Shown here: positions 7,784 through 15,003 of the stretch, in pieces
Layout: each line of letters begins with the position of its first letter
How positions within the stretch are numbered: position 1 is the stretch's first letter
Notes under the pieces: model-generated
What the model was told of the DNA's origin: nothing
The model's database searches: none
Seen by the model: the letters and a program-made list of their open reading frames with translations, nothing else
Assembly: GCA_004553595.1 (NCBI GenBank)
Contig: SFKZ01000017.1
Coordinates: forward strand, 1 to 31,156
Origin: Methanobrevibacter ruminantium
GTDB taxonomy: Archaea; Methanobacteriota; Methanobacteria; Methanobacteriales; Methanobacteriaceae
Direction of reading: 5' to 3'
Length of the DNA: 31,156 nt
Position numbers and translations under genes: made by a program

Positions 7784-9289
7784 TTAAATTTTTATAACTT
7801 CCTTAAATTTATCCCATAATTTTACCATAGCCAAAGTATCAAGTTCACAATATATCAACAAACTTTCCTTTATTTTTTCTTTAACTTCTTCTGGCATTTC
7901 ATTTCTCAATTTTAAGAATGATTCTGAAGCTTCTCCACCATTGTGAACCAAAGGCAAATTATCATAATTCAACTCAGGATTATCTGGGTATAGTGCAGGC
8001 AATACATACTTGATTGAATAGGACCCTTCCATTTCCTTCATATAATAATCCCTATTCTTGAATGGAACCATGAAATCCACCATATTATGGTTTATTCTAG
8101 CCATTTCATCTGCTAAGTCAGGATAGAGCTCTGCTATTTTTCTGTTTACGCTTGATTCAAATGACTTATTGTAGACAATCACACTTCCGTCTTCAGGAAG
8201 ATTGCTTATCATGCTTTCTGCAAAAGTCCTTATGAAATCCTCATCATCAACTTCCGCCAAAAATTCCTTATGTTCTATTGGAGCTCCTTCCTCTTCAATG
8301 ACATGCAAAGAGTATTGGAAAGGCAATTGCTGATATGGCTTGGTTCCTTCCACTTCAGGTATAGGCTGATTGTATGTTTCATAATCAATGAAATACAATG
8401 GATATTCCAAGGAGTTTAAAGTTCTAGCAATAGCTGGCTTATTGATTTTAGGCTCCTTATCATTTACTTCAAAATCCACTTGCTCTATATATTTTGGATT
8501 CAAGTCCTCATATAATAAATCTTCAAAAGACACTTTTCCTTCATTGTATTTCTCGAACTTTTTGCTTTTCCACATTCCTGCCACATCAAAGACATTAGGT
8601 TTTGGCAAATCTTGAGTGCAGTACTGCCAGAAATCGCAATCATAAGGATTGAAGCATTTCAGTTCCAGACATGTAGGAGGTTCGTTGTCCTCGCCATACT
8701 GTTCCATGAATCTGTTTATCTCATCAATATTGCTTTGAATCTCATCCTGCTTTGAGAGTGCTATATCAGTCACATCCTCAATATTGAAGTATTGGCCCAA
8801 TTCATCTTCAACAGGAAGTTCTCCTTTAACGTATTCCTTGTTGACATATACAATGCAGACTTTCTTCACATTGTATCCTAAATTGGACAATACATAGTAT
8901 TGGTATGCAGCATCATCCAAGTAGATGTCCTTTACTTTTGTAGAGCTCTTAACCTCATAGATTTCCACACCGTCGACATCATTCTTCAGGACATCCACAC
9001 TGCAGAAATTGTGATCATAATCAAATGAAGCTTCTGTAATGACATTTGGCTTTTTTGGCATTAGCTCTTCTGTCTGTTTAATCATTGGAGTGATTGTCTT
9101 GTCAAATGGAATGTCCTCATAATCTCCGAACAATCCTTTTGCAAGTTCTCCCACCTTATGTCCGTTTTCAAAAATGACTGTCTTGTCTTCAGGTGTTGCA
9201 CATTCTGGCTTGTACTTTTCTAGCCAAAGAATCTTTTGACATTGCACACATCTGCAATACTTTGATTTTGATAAATATATGTTGTTCAT
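7784..9289 (-). CDS. DUF2779 protein: Cas4-like Fe-S nuclease module joined to a DEDDy exonuclease module
   Basis: The 501-residue protein has two nuclease-like modules. The N-terminal half (1-230) has C12, C14 and C17, then PD-(D/E)XK residues D99, E112-V-K114 and Q130, then a second cysteine cluster C207, C212, C218 and C224. A nuclease core framed by cysteines is the Cas4/AddB arrangement, with an Fe-S cluster bound by the outer cysteines. The C-terminal half (295-501) has the RNase-H-like exonuclease signature: D302 and E304 (FIDYET), D405 (MVDF) and Y480-x3-D484 (YCELD), which is the DEDDy pattern. The family is a predicted DNA or RNA end-processing enzyme of unknown role. It stands alone, with long A+T-rich gaps on both sides. 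Residue assignments are read by eye. Confidence 0.85.
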   Translation of the reverse strand: MNNIYLSKSKYCRCVQCQKILWLEKYKPECATPEDKTVIFENGHKVGELAKGLFGDYEDIPFDKTITPMIKQTEELMPKKPNVITEASFDYDHNFCSVDVLKNDVDGVEIYEVKSSTKVKDIYLDDAAYQYYVLSNLGYNVKKVCIVYVNKEYVKGELPVEDELGQYFNIEDVTDIALSKQDEIQSNIDEINRFMEQYGEDNEPPTCLELKCFNPYDCDFWQYCTQDLPKPNVFDVAGMWKSKKFEKYNEGKVSFEDLLYEDLNPKYIEQVDFEVNDKEPKINKPAIARTLNSLEYPLYFIDYETYNQPIPEVEGTKPYQQLPFQYSLHVIEEEGAPIEHKEFLAEVDDEDFIRTFAESMISNLPEDGSVIVYNKSFESSVNRKIAELYPDLADEMARINHNMVDFMVPFKNRDYYMKEMEGSYSIKYVLPALYPDNPELNYDNLPLVHNGGEASESFLKLRNEMPEEVKEKIKESLLIYCELDTLAMVKLWDKFKEVIKI

Positions 9290-9659
9290 ATCATCACCCT
9301 ATTCAAAAATATAATAAAAAGTTTATTAATATTAGCATATATAACTTTTGATTAATTTTAAATCTTAAAATCTAAAATAAATAATTATATAGAGTTTATA
9401 TTATCTTTAAAGCAAAATAAATAAAATAAAAAGAATTAAAATAAAAATAATCAAAATAATTTTGTAATAATTAATTAAAATAATTATTTAATTATGATTT
9501 TAATAAATAATCAATATTTTTAATAAAAAATTATTATTAATAAAAAATAATAAAATTAAAATAATATAAATACTTTTTTTAATAAAATATCCTTATTTAA
9601 TAAATTAGAAAAAATTTAAAATTTAATAATAATTAAATTTGTAATATAAAAACAAAAAG
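9290..9659. other. A+T-rich intergenic stretch without a gene
   Basis: Nearly pure A/T sequence upstream of the DUF2779 gene. No ORF, tRNA or structured repeat could be supported. It leads into the promoter-like element at 9652-9667. Confidence 0.6.
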
Positions 9660-9780
9660 TTTATATATTAATTATTACAAACTATAACATACATCAAAAA
9701 ACATATGTTAAAGGGGGAATTCTCAAAAACCATACACATCACCAAAAAATTTCCCTTTAATTAATTAACACTGCTTTTTT
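9652..9780 (+). ncRNA. Candidate small RNA with its own promoter
   Basis: A BRE/TATA-like block (CAAAAAG at 9652-9659, TTTATATA at 9660-9667) predicts transcription from about 9690. The transcript would contain the palindrome AACATATGTT (9700-9709). TTAAAGGG at 9708-9715 can pair with CCCTTTAA at 9753-9760, and six Ts follow at 9775-9780 as a possible terminator. A GGGGG ribosome-binding-like tract is present, but none of the three frames after it is open for more than about 17 codons. I therefore read it as a roughly 90-nt RNA, or as the promoter and leader left by a lost gene. Confidence 0.35.
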
Positions 9781-9840
9781 AAACTTTAATTTTAGGGTGC
9801 AAAATATTTTAAACTTTAATTTTAGGGTGCAAAATATTTC
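9781..9840. repeat. 30-bp tandem direct repeat, two copies
   Basis: The block beginning AAACTTTAATTTTAGGGTGC occurs at 9781-9810 and again at 9811-9840, differing only in the last base. It is non-coding, lies just after the candidate small RNA and about 60 bp from the 3' end of the convergent toxin gene. It looks like a recent slippage duplication. Confidence 0.9.
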
Positions 9841-9898
9841 AAAAAAATTTTAAAAAAAGAAACAAAAACAAGAAAAGGGGAAGAAAAAAAGAAAAATA

Positions 9899-10237
9899 TC
9901 ATTGATGTTTCTTGTGAGAAAACTCAAGAAACTCAATCCTATTCTCTTTTTTGCAGAATGAATAATATAACCTGAATGAATCTGCAACATAAACTTCTTG
10001 CTGACCTTTACGGTTAGAAGACAAATGCTTGCCCACATCAGGATTTTGAAAGATTTGCTTAATCTTCTTCAATAATTGAGATAAAACGCTTTTATCCAAT
10101 TTCTTTAGAGACTTGAAGAAATCTTTTCCATATATCCATTCCATTAATGATTCGCCTAAAATCTCTTGAAGCACAGCATTAAGCTGACTTTCATTTCTAA
10201 TTTTATTAGGGCAAGATGCATAGATCTTGATAATCAC
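9899..10237 (-). CDS. RelE/ParE-superfamily toxin (mRNA interferase-like)
   Basis: Residues 32-112 (MEWIYGKDFFKSLKKLDKSV to EFLEFSHKKHQ) have the RelE-fold pattern: an amphipathic helix pair, then GKHLSSNRKGQQEVYVADSFRLYYSF and a final strand. Family members cleave mRNA on the ribosome. The frame given starts at a GTG at 10237. A better-sized start is the ATG at 10144 (81 residues), which has AGGCGA ahead of it. The 31 residues before it are not part of the RelE fold and may be untranslated, or a leftover of an antitoxin. A 33-40 codon ORF lies 20 bp upstream. Without an obvious full-size antitoxin, the pairing is inferred. Confidence 0.75.
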   Translation of the reverse strand: MIIKIYASCPNKIRNESQLNAVLQEILGESLMEWIYGKDFFKSLKKLDKSVLSQLLKKIKQIFQNPDVGKHLSSNRKGQQEVYVADSFRLYYSFCKKENRIEFLEFSHKKHQ

Positions 10238-10257
10238 CTAACAAACTAAAAAAGACT

Positions 10258-10359
10258 TTAAGTCTTCCTTCCTCCCAAAATATCGCTTAGGCAGTATATG
10301 CCTTTATCTAATTCAACCACTCTGTACTTTTTACTAGTTTTTGTGTTTAAAAAAGACAT
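10258..10359 (-). CDS. Very short ORF upstream of the RelE-like toxin, possible mini-antitoxin
   Basis: The ORF encodes 33 residues beginning MSFLNTKTSKKYRVVELDKG and ending LSDILGGRKT. The ATG at 10359 has GGAG seven bases upstream. An in-frame ATG at 10380 gives 40 residues and abuts the palindrome at 10381-10396. It ends 20 bp before the toxin frame and runs in the same direction, as an antitoxin would. It is shorter than usual RelB-type antitoxins (60-90 residues), so it may be a truncated antitoxin or a leader peptide. I do not recognise its family. Confidence 0.45.
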   Translation of the reverse strand: MSFLNTKTSKKYRVVELDKGIYCLSDILGGRKT

Positions 10360-10380
10360 GATTTTCTCCGATATTTTCAT

Positions 10381-10425
10381 GTGGTTTTAAAACCACAAAT
10401 ATACTCTATTTTTGACATATATAAA
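10381..10425 (-). promoter_or_regulatory. Toxin-module promoter with a perfect 16-bp palindrome
   Basis: GTGGTTTTAAAACCAC at 10381-10396 is a perfect palindrome. On the minus strand TTTATATA (10418-10425) is a TATA box about 25 bases ahead of it, so transcription should start inside the palindrome. This is the classical position for autorepression by a toxin-antitoxin complex. If the ATG at 10380 is used, the mRNA would have almost no leader. Confidence 0.6.
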
Positions 10426-10546
10426 AAAGTTTCTAATATTAATTAATAAAAAAAGTATTTTAAAAAAAGAAAAAAAATAGAATAATTTCCACCATATGCT
10501 TAAAACTAGTTTAAAATTAATTATAGTGGAAAATTAATTAAAAAAT

Positions 10547-11563
10547 TTAAATATATTCAGTAGATCCTTTAACTGTTCTAGCATCTAAACCTTCTTCTTG
10601 ACAATATGGACATAGATTATCGGAACCTACTGCAACTCTACCGTGAGTTGTACAGTATCTGGTTTTAGTTGTACCATCACCTGCACCATAATCCTGTGCT
10701 TCCACATTTTCAGAATTTGAAGTGTCTGCAGTTCTTTCAGTCAAATCAGCTAGTTTTTTGAATTTGCTTATTTCACTTCCAGTTAAAAGACCATCACCAT
10801 TTGCATCCGCTTCATCAAAGGTATTTTGAATAACTGTACTTGAAGCACCACTTAAATAAGAGCTAGCTTCAGAATAAGTCATTGAATCAGAACTGGAAGA
10901 ACTAGGAATGTCCTTTTGATCAATACTTGAAATAATAGGTTCTAAATCTTCATTATAAGTAAATACTGAAATAAGGTCTTTGCCTGATGCGAAAAATACA
11001 CAATCAGTTGTACTATTAGTAAATCTATATAATTTCTTTCCCCAAATTTCTTGATAAGTGAAATGAGCCCCACCTTCTAAAGTTTTATCATTATACCGCT
11101 CATCCAAAAGTTCTTTTGATAATCCTGGTGCATCTTCATAAACCCCAATAAAAATAACCTGATTGTCACCTTTTTTGAAACCTATTTTTTCACCAGCAGA
11201 AAGCCCAGTTGAATAATCATCAAGTGAAAATTCCTCATAACCTTCAGGAATATTAAAGGTATAACCCTCAAAATCATACTGATAATAATCTGAAGAAATT
11301 GATTCACTGTCTAAAGCGTTCGCTCCCAAAGAATTCCCCGAATTATCTGAATTTAAAGCCATAAAAGCTCCAGCAACAATTATTGCACAAATAATAACTG
11401 CAGCACCAATTATAAGATTCTTATTATTTTTTGGTTCTGATTTAGGGCTGTCCTGAGAAGAACTTACTTGAGAAGAACTAATCTCTAATTTCTCCCCACA
11501 ATTTTTACAAAATTTAGAATTATCCCCATTTTCGCTATTGCAGCTTGGACAAATTTTAACCAT
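10547..11563 (-). CDS. Membrane protein with zinc ribbons on both sides of one membrane segment, plus an EF-hand
   Basis: The 338-residue protein starts with a zinc ribbon (C5-x2-C8, C19-x2-C22). A serine-rich linker and one membrane segment (about 50-70, IIGAAVIICAIIVAGAF) follow. Residues 90-220 (YDFEGYTFNIPEGYEEFSL to IISSIDQKDI) resemble the small PsbP-like proteins found later in the window. A canonical EF-hand loop lies at 253-264 (DANGDGLLTGSE; D253, N255, D257, T261, E264), and a second zinc-ribbon-like motif has C304, H307, C318 and C321. With the N-terminus inside, everything after residue 70 should be outside the cell, including the second ribbon. It is probably a surface sensor or anchor protein, but no function is known. 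AGAGG precedes the ATG. Confidence 0.65.
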   Translation of the reverse strand: MVKICPSCNSENGDNSKFCKNCGEKLEISSSQVSSSQDSPKSEPKNNKNLIIGAAVIICAIIVAGAFMALNSDNSGNSLGANALDSESISSDYYQYDFEGYTFNIPEGYEEFSLDDYSTGLSAGEKIGFKKGDNQVIFIGVYEDAPGLSKELLDERYNDKTLEGGAHFTYQEIWGKKLYRFTNSTTDCVFFASGKDLISVFTYNEDLEPIISSIDQKDIPSSSSSDSMTYSEASSYLSGASSTVIQNTFDEADANGDGLLTGSEISKFKKLADLTERTADTSNSENVEAQDYGAGDGTTKTRYCTTHGRVAVGSDNLCPYCQEEGLDARTVKGSTEYI

Positions 11564-11736
11564 TTTTTCTAAACCTCTTTACTCAATTAATCCTGACTTA
11601 TTTATAAGTCAAAAAAAAGTTTGTTAATATTTATTAATATAAGTTTTGAAAAAAAAAACACAATTAAGAATATTTTATAAAACTATTTTAAATTTAAAAT
11701 ACAAAACATTAAACAGAAGTGTAAAAGGTGAATGCA

Positions 11737-12612
11737 ATGAATGAAATCATAGACAACTATAATGTTAATGCAGAAATGGAAATAGACAACAGCGAACTGG
11801 AAGACATAATGCTAATAGAGCCTGGCATGATGACCATTGCAGATGAAGAGGAGTTCTTTAGATTACTCAAAGAGGCAAAGCTTTTCATCCCAATTCAAAT
11901 GGAAAAGGAAGAGGTATTTGACATTGAAAACCAAAGCGTTATAGATGTTATAAAGCCTATACCTCCACTTGGGTTCAATTTCATTTCCCTTAACTTGAAT
12001 GATGGGACAAGAGCGCTTGTAGCATTCACCAGAAAAGAAATCATGAAGGAAATCAAGCTTAAGAAAGACCATATCATAATGAATATGAGAGATCTTGCAA
12101 AGATCTTGTATGGATTTGGCGATACCTTCTCATCAATTATCATAAACCCTCAAACTGAGCATTCAATTATAGTCAACGCTTCTACACTTATAGACCTATT
12201 TAAGGAAAAGGCAAAAAATCCATTTATTGCTTCACTTGAACAAACATTAGCTACATTGAAGAGCAATTCCGTGGAACTTGATAAACATTACATGTTCTTT
12301 ATCAGATCAGAATATGAATTCATGGAAAATGAGGCTGTAGATGGAATATTTACAGCAAAAATGCCACTGCGAGCATGCACAGATCCTAATTTCCAATCCA
12401 ATCTTCCAATATTGCATAAGATAATGATGTATGAAGGCCAAAAAATATTGTACACTGGCAAAAGCGAGGAAGTTACTGATTTCAATGTATTGATTGCTCC
12501 TGGATGCGAGTTCCAAAAGTTCTATGATGAAGATGGAGACACCTCAATATGGAGATGCATAAAACAGCCATTCTATGATAATCTTGAAGAGGAAGATGAT
12601 GGTGAAGAATGA
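11737..12612 (+). CDS. SseB-like domain protein (long form)
   Basis: The 291-residue acidic protein contains an SseB-type N-terminal domain. In residues 35-160 the pattern LLKEAKLFIPIQ, ALVAFTRKE and SIIINPQTEHSIIVNASTLIDLF matches the family (the enhanced-serine-sensitivity family, role unclear). The second half (160-291) may be a diverged second copy: it has LDKHYMFFIRSEYEF and VTDFNVLIAPGCEFQKFYDEDGD. I place the start at the ATG at 11737, six bases after AGGTG; a GTG at 11728 would overlap that site. There is no signal peptide or membrane segment. Two shorter paralogues lie 1-2 kb downstream on the same strand, separated by a toxin-antitoxin pair on the other strand. Confidence 0.7.
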   Translation: MNEIIDNYNVNAEMEIDNSELEDIMLIEPGMMTIADEEEFFRLLKEAKLFIPIQMEKEEVFDIENQSVIDVIKPIPPLGFNFISLNLNDGTRALVAFTRKEIMKEIKLKKDHIIMNMRDLAKILYGFGDTFSSIIINPQTEHSIIVNASTLIDLFKEKAKNPFIASLEQTLATLKSNSVELDKHYMFFIRSEYEFMENEAVDGIFTAKMPLRACTDPNFQSNLPILHKIMMYEGQKILYTGKSEEVTDFNVLIAPGCEFQKFYDEDGDTSIWRCIKQPFYDNLEEEDDGEE

Positions 12613-12661
12613 TTAGATGATTATCTAATTTGATTCATCAAATTTTTTACTTAATAAAACT

Positions 12662-12937
12662 TTAAAACAATCTATAATTATTTTTTCTGGGAATTATATC
12701 AATTATTTCAATGCTCTGATTTCTTTCGGATACATAAAAAATAATTCTATATTCCCCTACCTTTGCTCTTTGACATTTAGGGCATTTATTGCTTTTTAAT
12801 TCTTTAAAATTTGGATGATGAGGATTCTTTAGAATTTCCATAATTTTCTTATTGATCCTCAATAATAACTTTTTATCATTCTTATGTTTATAAAGAAATT
12901 TTTCTGCTTTTTCATGTTCATATAATTTATAGCTCAT
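12662..12937 (-). CDS. relE: RelE/ParE-family toxin with a CxxC insertion
   Basis: The 91-residue protein has the RelE order: helices (KAEKFLYKHKNDKKLLLRIN), HPNFKELK, the strand pair KVGEYRIIFYV and the final strand SIEIIDIIPRKNNYRLF. Homologues are ribosome-dependent mRNA endonucleases. A CPKC motif sits between the helical part and the YRIIFYV strand; a single CxxC could bind metal between two molecules or simply be structural. Its start overlaps the antitoxin gene by 11 bases, as in a typical toxin-antitoxin operon. The module lies convergently downstream of the long SseB-like gene. Confidence 0.85.
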   Translation of the reverse strand: MSYKLYEHEKAEKFLYKHKNDKKLLLRINKKIMEILKNPHHPNFKELKSNKCPKCQRAKVGEYRIIFYVSERNQSIEIIDIIPRKNNYRLF

Positions 12938-13196
12938 TTTTTAACTCAAGTTCCAGTTTATTAATCCTTTCTTCCAAACTTTCTAGAGTTAATTCCTTAA
13001 CGTTTTCTAAATTGCCATTTTCGAATTTTTCTATCTCTTCATTATAAAATTTCCCTTCTTCATCACTAAATTCCTCATGAGCGTAATAATACTCTATTAA
13101 AAAACTTATAACATCATTGAAAGTATCATTTTTTGAAGCTAATTTTGATAAGGAATTATGGTTGGCTTGAGAGATTTTAATAGTTTTATTCATCAT
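12927..13196 (-). CDS. relB: Antitoxin of the RelE module
   Basis: The 89-residue acidic protein opens with a ribbon-helix-helix-like segment (MNKTIKISQANHNSLSKLAS, then KNDTFNDVISFLIEYY), the DNA-binding and dimerisation part of many antitoxins. A charged tail follows (about 45-89), which would wrap the toxin. Its end overlaps the toxin start by 11 bases. Two ATGs stand in a row; either could be used. A perfect palindrome and a TATA box lie 15-40 bases upstream, which fits autorepression. The symbol reflects role, not a proven family. Confidence 0.8.
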   Translation of the reverse strand: MMNKTIKISQANHNSLSKLASKNDTFNDVISFLIEYYYAHEEFSDEEGKFYNEEIEKFENGNLENVKELTLESLEERINKLELELKNEL

Positions 13197-13577
13197 AATA
13201 CCACATTATATAGTATACTCAGTATACTATAAAAAACTTTCTAAAAAATCTAAAAGAATTGAAATGAATAATTAAATACACTTTAAATTTCAATTAAAAA
13301 ATATATAGATGCTCATATATAAATTAAACTATTTTTAAAGCTTTAAATTACATTATGACATCAATATTGGCTTAAAATTAAAAAAATAATAAAAAAATAA
13401 AAAATTGATTTAAAAATAGAAAATTAATTGATGATGAAAAATATAAAGCTAAATTTAATCTTTATTTAAATTAGGAACTTGCTTAACTGGAAAACCTTTA
13501 GCATATAAATAAATATAATTGATTTCATAAATAAGATTGAATAAAACAAAATATTATTAAAATAATTACTGATTAAA
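13197..13577. other. Intergenic region with the toxin operator and a short coding remnant
   Basis: Apart from the operator at 13211-13235 there is no complete gene. On the minus strand a frame ending at 13455 encodes a protein-like tail (about 30 codons, ending YAKGFPVKQVPNLNKD) but has no start codon and is closed upstream by stops near 13550. It may be the 3' end of a lost gene. The SseB-like gene at 13578 has no visible ribosome binding site, so its mRNA may be leaderless or begin nearby. Confidence 0.35.
13211..13235 (-). promoter_or_regulatory. Operator and TATA box of the relBE-like module
   Basis: TAGTATACT at 13211-13219 and AGTATACTA at 13221-13229 form a perfect palindrome around one base. 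A minus-strand TATA-like TTTTTATAG overlaps its outer edge at about 13226-13234. Transcription should start about 10 bases before the antitoxin ATG, with the palindrome between TATA box and start site. Confidence 0.6.
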
Positions 13578-13985
13578 ATGACTAACTTAAACAATAAAAA
13601 ACTTAAAAAACTATTGAAATCCAAGTCAAGAGTCAAGATAGAACAGAAACCTGATATGTTCTATAAGGAATTCTTAAAATCAGAAGTTTTTGTTCCAGTT
13701 ATCGCAATAGAAAATGAGGAATCATTAAGCGATGGGGACACACTTGACTTGCAGATTGGCTTCTTTGATGAGGAAAACGGAGACCGCAACATATACCTGT
13801 TTACAGATACAAACGAATTGGAAAAGGCAGGATACCAAATCAAGTCAATAGCTGTAAACGTGATGGAATTATCACTCATATTGGCACAGTTTGACATTGA
13901 TTTCCATTATATTGTAATAAATCCATACAGCGTTGATTCATATAAGATAGACTTTGATGAATTTTTAGAGAAAAATAACTTTTAG
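13578..13985 (+). CDS. SseB-like domain protein (short form 1)
   Basis: The 135-residue protein is a single SseB-type domain: YKEFLKSEVFVPVIAIENEE, then NIYLFTDTNELEKAGYQIKS, then HYIVINPYSVDSYKIDFDEFLEK. It resembles the N-terminal domain of the 291-residue protein upstream and the next gene downstream. No Shine-Dalgarno site is visible before the ATG, which suggests a leaderless message. It ends 8 bp before the next SseB-like gene and almost certainly shares its transcript. Function is unknown; no catalytic motif is evident. Confidence 0.7.
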   Translation: MTNLNNKKLKKLLKSKSRVKIEQKPDMFYKEFLKSEVFVPVIAIENEESLSDGDTLDLQIGFFDEENGDRNIYLFTDTNELEKAGYQIKSIAVNVMELSLILAQFDIDFHYIVINPYSVDSYKIDFDEFLEKNNF

Positions 13986-13993
13986 GGATTCTT

Positions 13994-14491
13994 ATGAGCA
14001 TACTCTATAATGATAAACTTGAAGAATTGATGAAGATACAATCAGAAATGAGCGAGGATGAAAATGAACACTTCCTAAATGAATTTAGAAAATCAGAACT
14101 GCTGGTTCCTCTTCAAATTGAGCTCGACTCACTTGACCTTGAAAACATGAATCTAGAGGGATTGAATGAGATAAATGAGGAAGTCAAGTTTCATCTAAAA
14201 TCCTTTGTAGGGCCGAATGGAATCAAAGTCATCCCTATTTTTACAGATGAGGAAAACATTCATGATGTTCAATTGAACACAACTGTAGGATCATTGTTTA
14301 TGAGAGACTTGTATAAGTCCATAGTTCCGATTCAAGACAGCTTTGATCAAATCATCATCAATCCAAGTGCAGAAAATGAATACAAGATAAGCATTGACGA
14401 CTTCTTAAGTCTCTTTGATGAGGAAAGGGAATTCAAAGACATGATGAAAGAGATTGAAGAGGAAATGCTTGAAGATGAGAATATGGATTAA
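13994..14491 (+). CDS. SseB-like domain protein (short form 2)
   Basis: The 165-residue acidic protein carries the same single domain: FLNEFRKSELLVPLQIELD, VIPIFTDEENIHD, and DQIIINPSAENEYKISIDDF followed by an acidic tail (EEREFKDMMKEIEEEMLEDE). AGGGAT lies six bases before its ATG, overlapping the end of the preceding paralogue, so the two are co-translated. The two short copies look like a tandem duplication that has diverged widely. A soluble cytoplasmic protein of unknown role. Confidence 0.7.
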   Translation: MSILYNDKLEELMKIQSEMSEDENEHFLNEFRKSELLVPLQIELDSLDLENMNLEGLNEINEEVKFHLKSFVGPNGIKVIPIFTDEENIHDVQLNTTVGSLFMRDLYKSIVPIQDSFDQIIINPSAENEYKISIDDFLSLFDEEREFKDMMKEIEEEMLEDENMD

Positions 14492-14586
14492 TAGTAAAAA
14501 AAAAGTTAATATGTCCTCTAAAACAGAAAAAATAGCTGAAAAATTTAATATAAAATAATTAAAAAAACGATTGATTAAAATAACAT

Positions 14587-15003
14587 TTACCTTAAGAAAG
14601 CATTGATTACTGGAGGAGTTAATTCATTATTTTCAATCATATTTTTAATCTCTTCTTTTGTAAACCACCCATACATAGAATGTTCATCACTTATAACAAT
14701 TTCATCAGTTTTTACACTGACTTTCATAATCAGTTGAATAGATTTTATGCTTTCTCCAGTTTTGCATGCAGTGTAATCCTTTTGAATGGCATTGTATAAA
14801 TAATCTATTTCTATTTCAAGCCCTGTCTCTTCCAGATATTCTCTTTTTAAAGCATCATCAAAGAACTCATTCTTCTTAACCTTTCCTCCAGGAATTTCCC
14901 ATTTGCCGGGATCATGAGCGGAAATGGACCTTAGCTTAAGGAGCAAGATCTTACCATCATACTCACAAATTCCTCTGACAGTCAATCCCCACATATCTCT
15001 CAT
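14587..15003 (-). CDS. Nudix hydrolase
   Basis: The 138-residue protein has a complete Nudix box at 40-62 (G40, E46, R54-E55, E58-E59, G61), which hydrolyses nucleoside diphosphates linked to another group using Mg or Mn bound by the glutamates. The N-terminal strand (WGLTVRGICEYDGKILLLKL) and WEIPGG are typical of small MutT-like enzymes. The substrate cannot be read from sequence. Its ATG overlaps the TGA of the upstream microprotein (ATGA), so translation is coupled. All catalytic residues are present. Confidence 0.9.
   Translation of the reverse strand: MRDMWGLTVRGICEYDGKILLLKLRSISAHDPGKWEIPGGKVKKNEFFDDALKREYLEETGLEIEIDYLYNAIQKDYTACKTGESIKSIQLIMKVSVKTDEIVISDEHSMYGWFTKEEIKNMIENNELTPPVINAFLR

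Noticed and set aside
9850..10038. 62-codon ORF in another frame of the RelE-like gene
   Set aside because: It overlaps a recognisable toxin on the same strand and ends in a phenylalanine-rich low-complexity tail.
11863..12516. Minus-strand ORFs within the long SseB-like gene
   Set aside because: They are reverse-frame shadows of a well-supported plus-strand gene.
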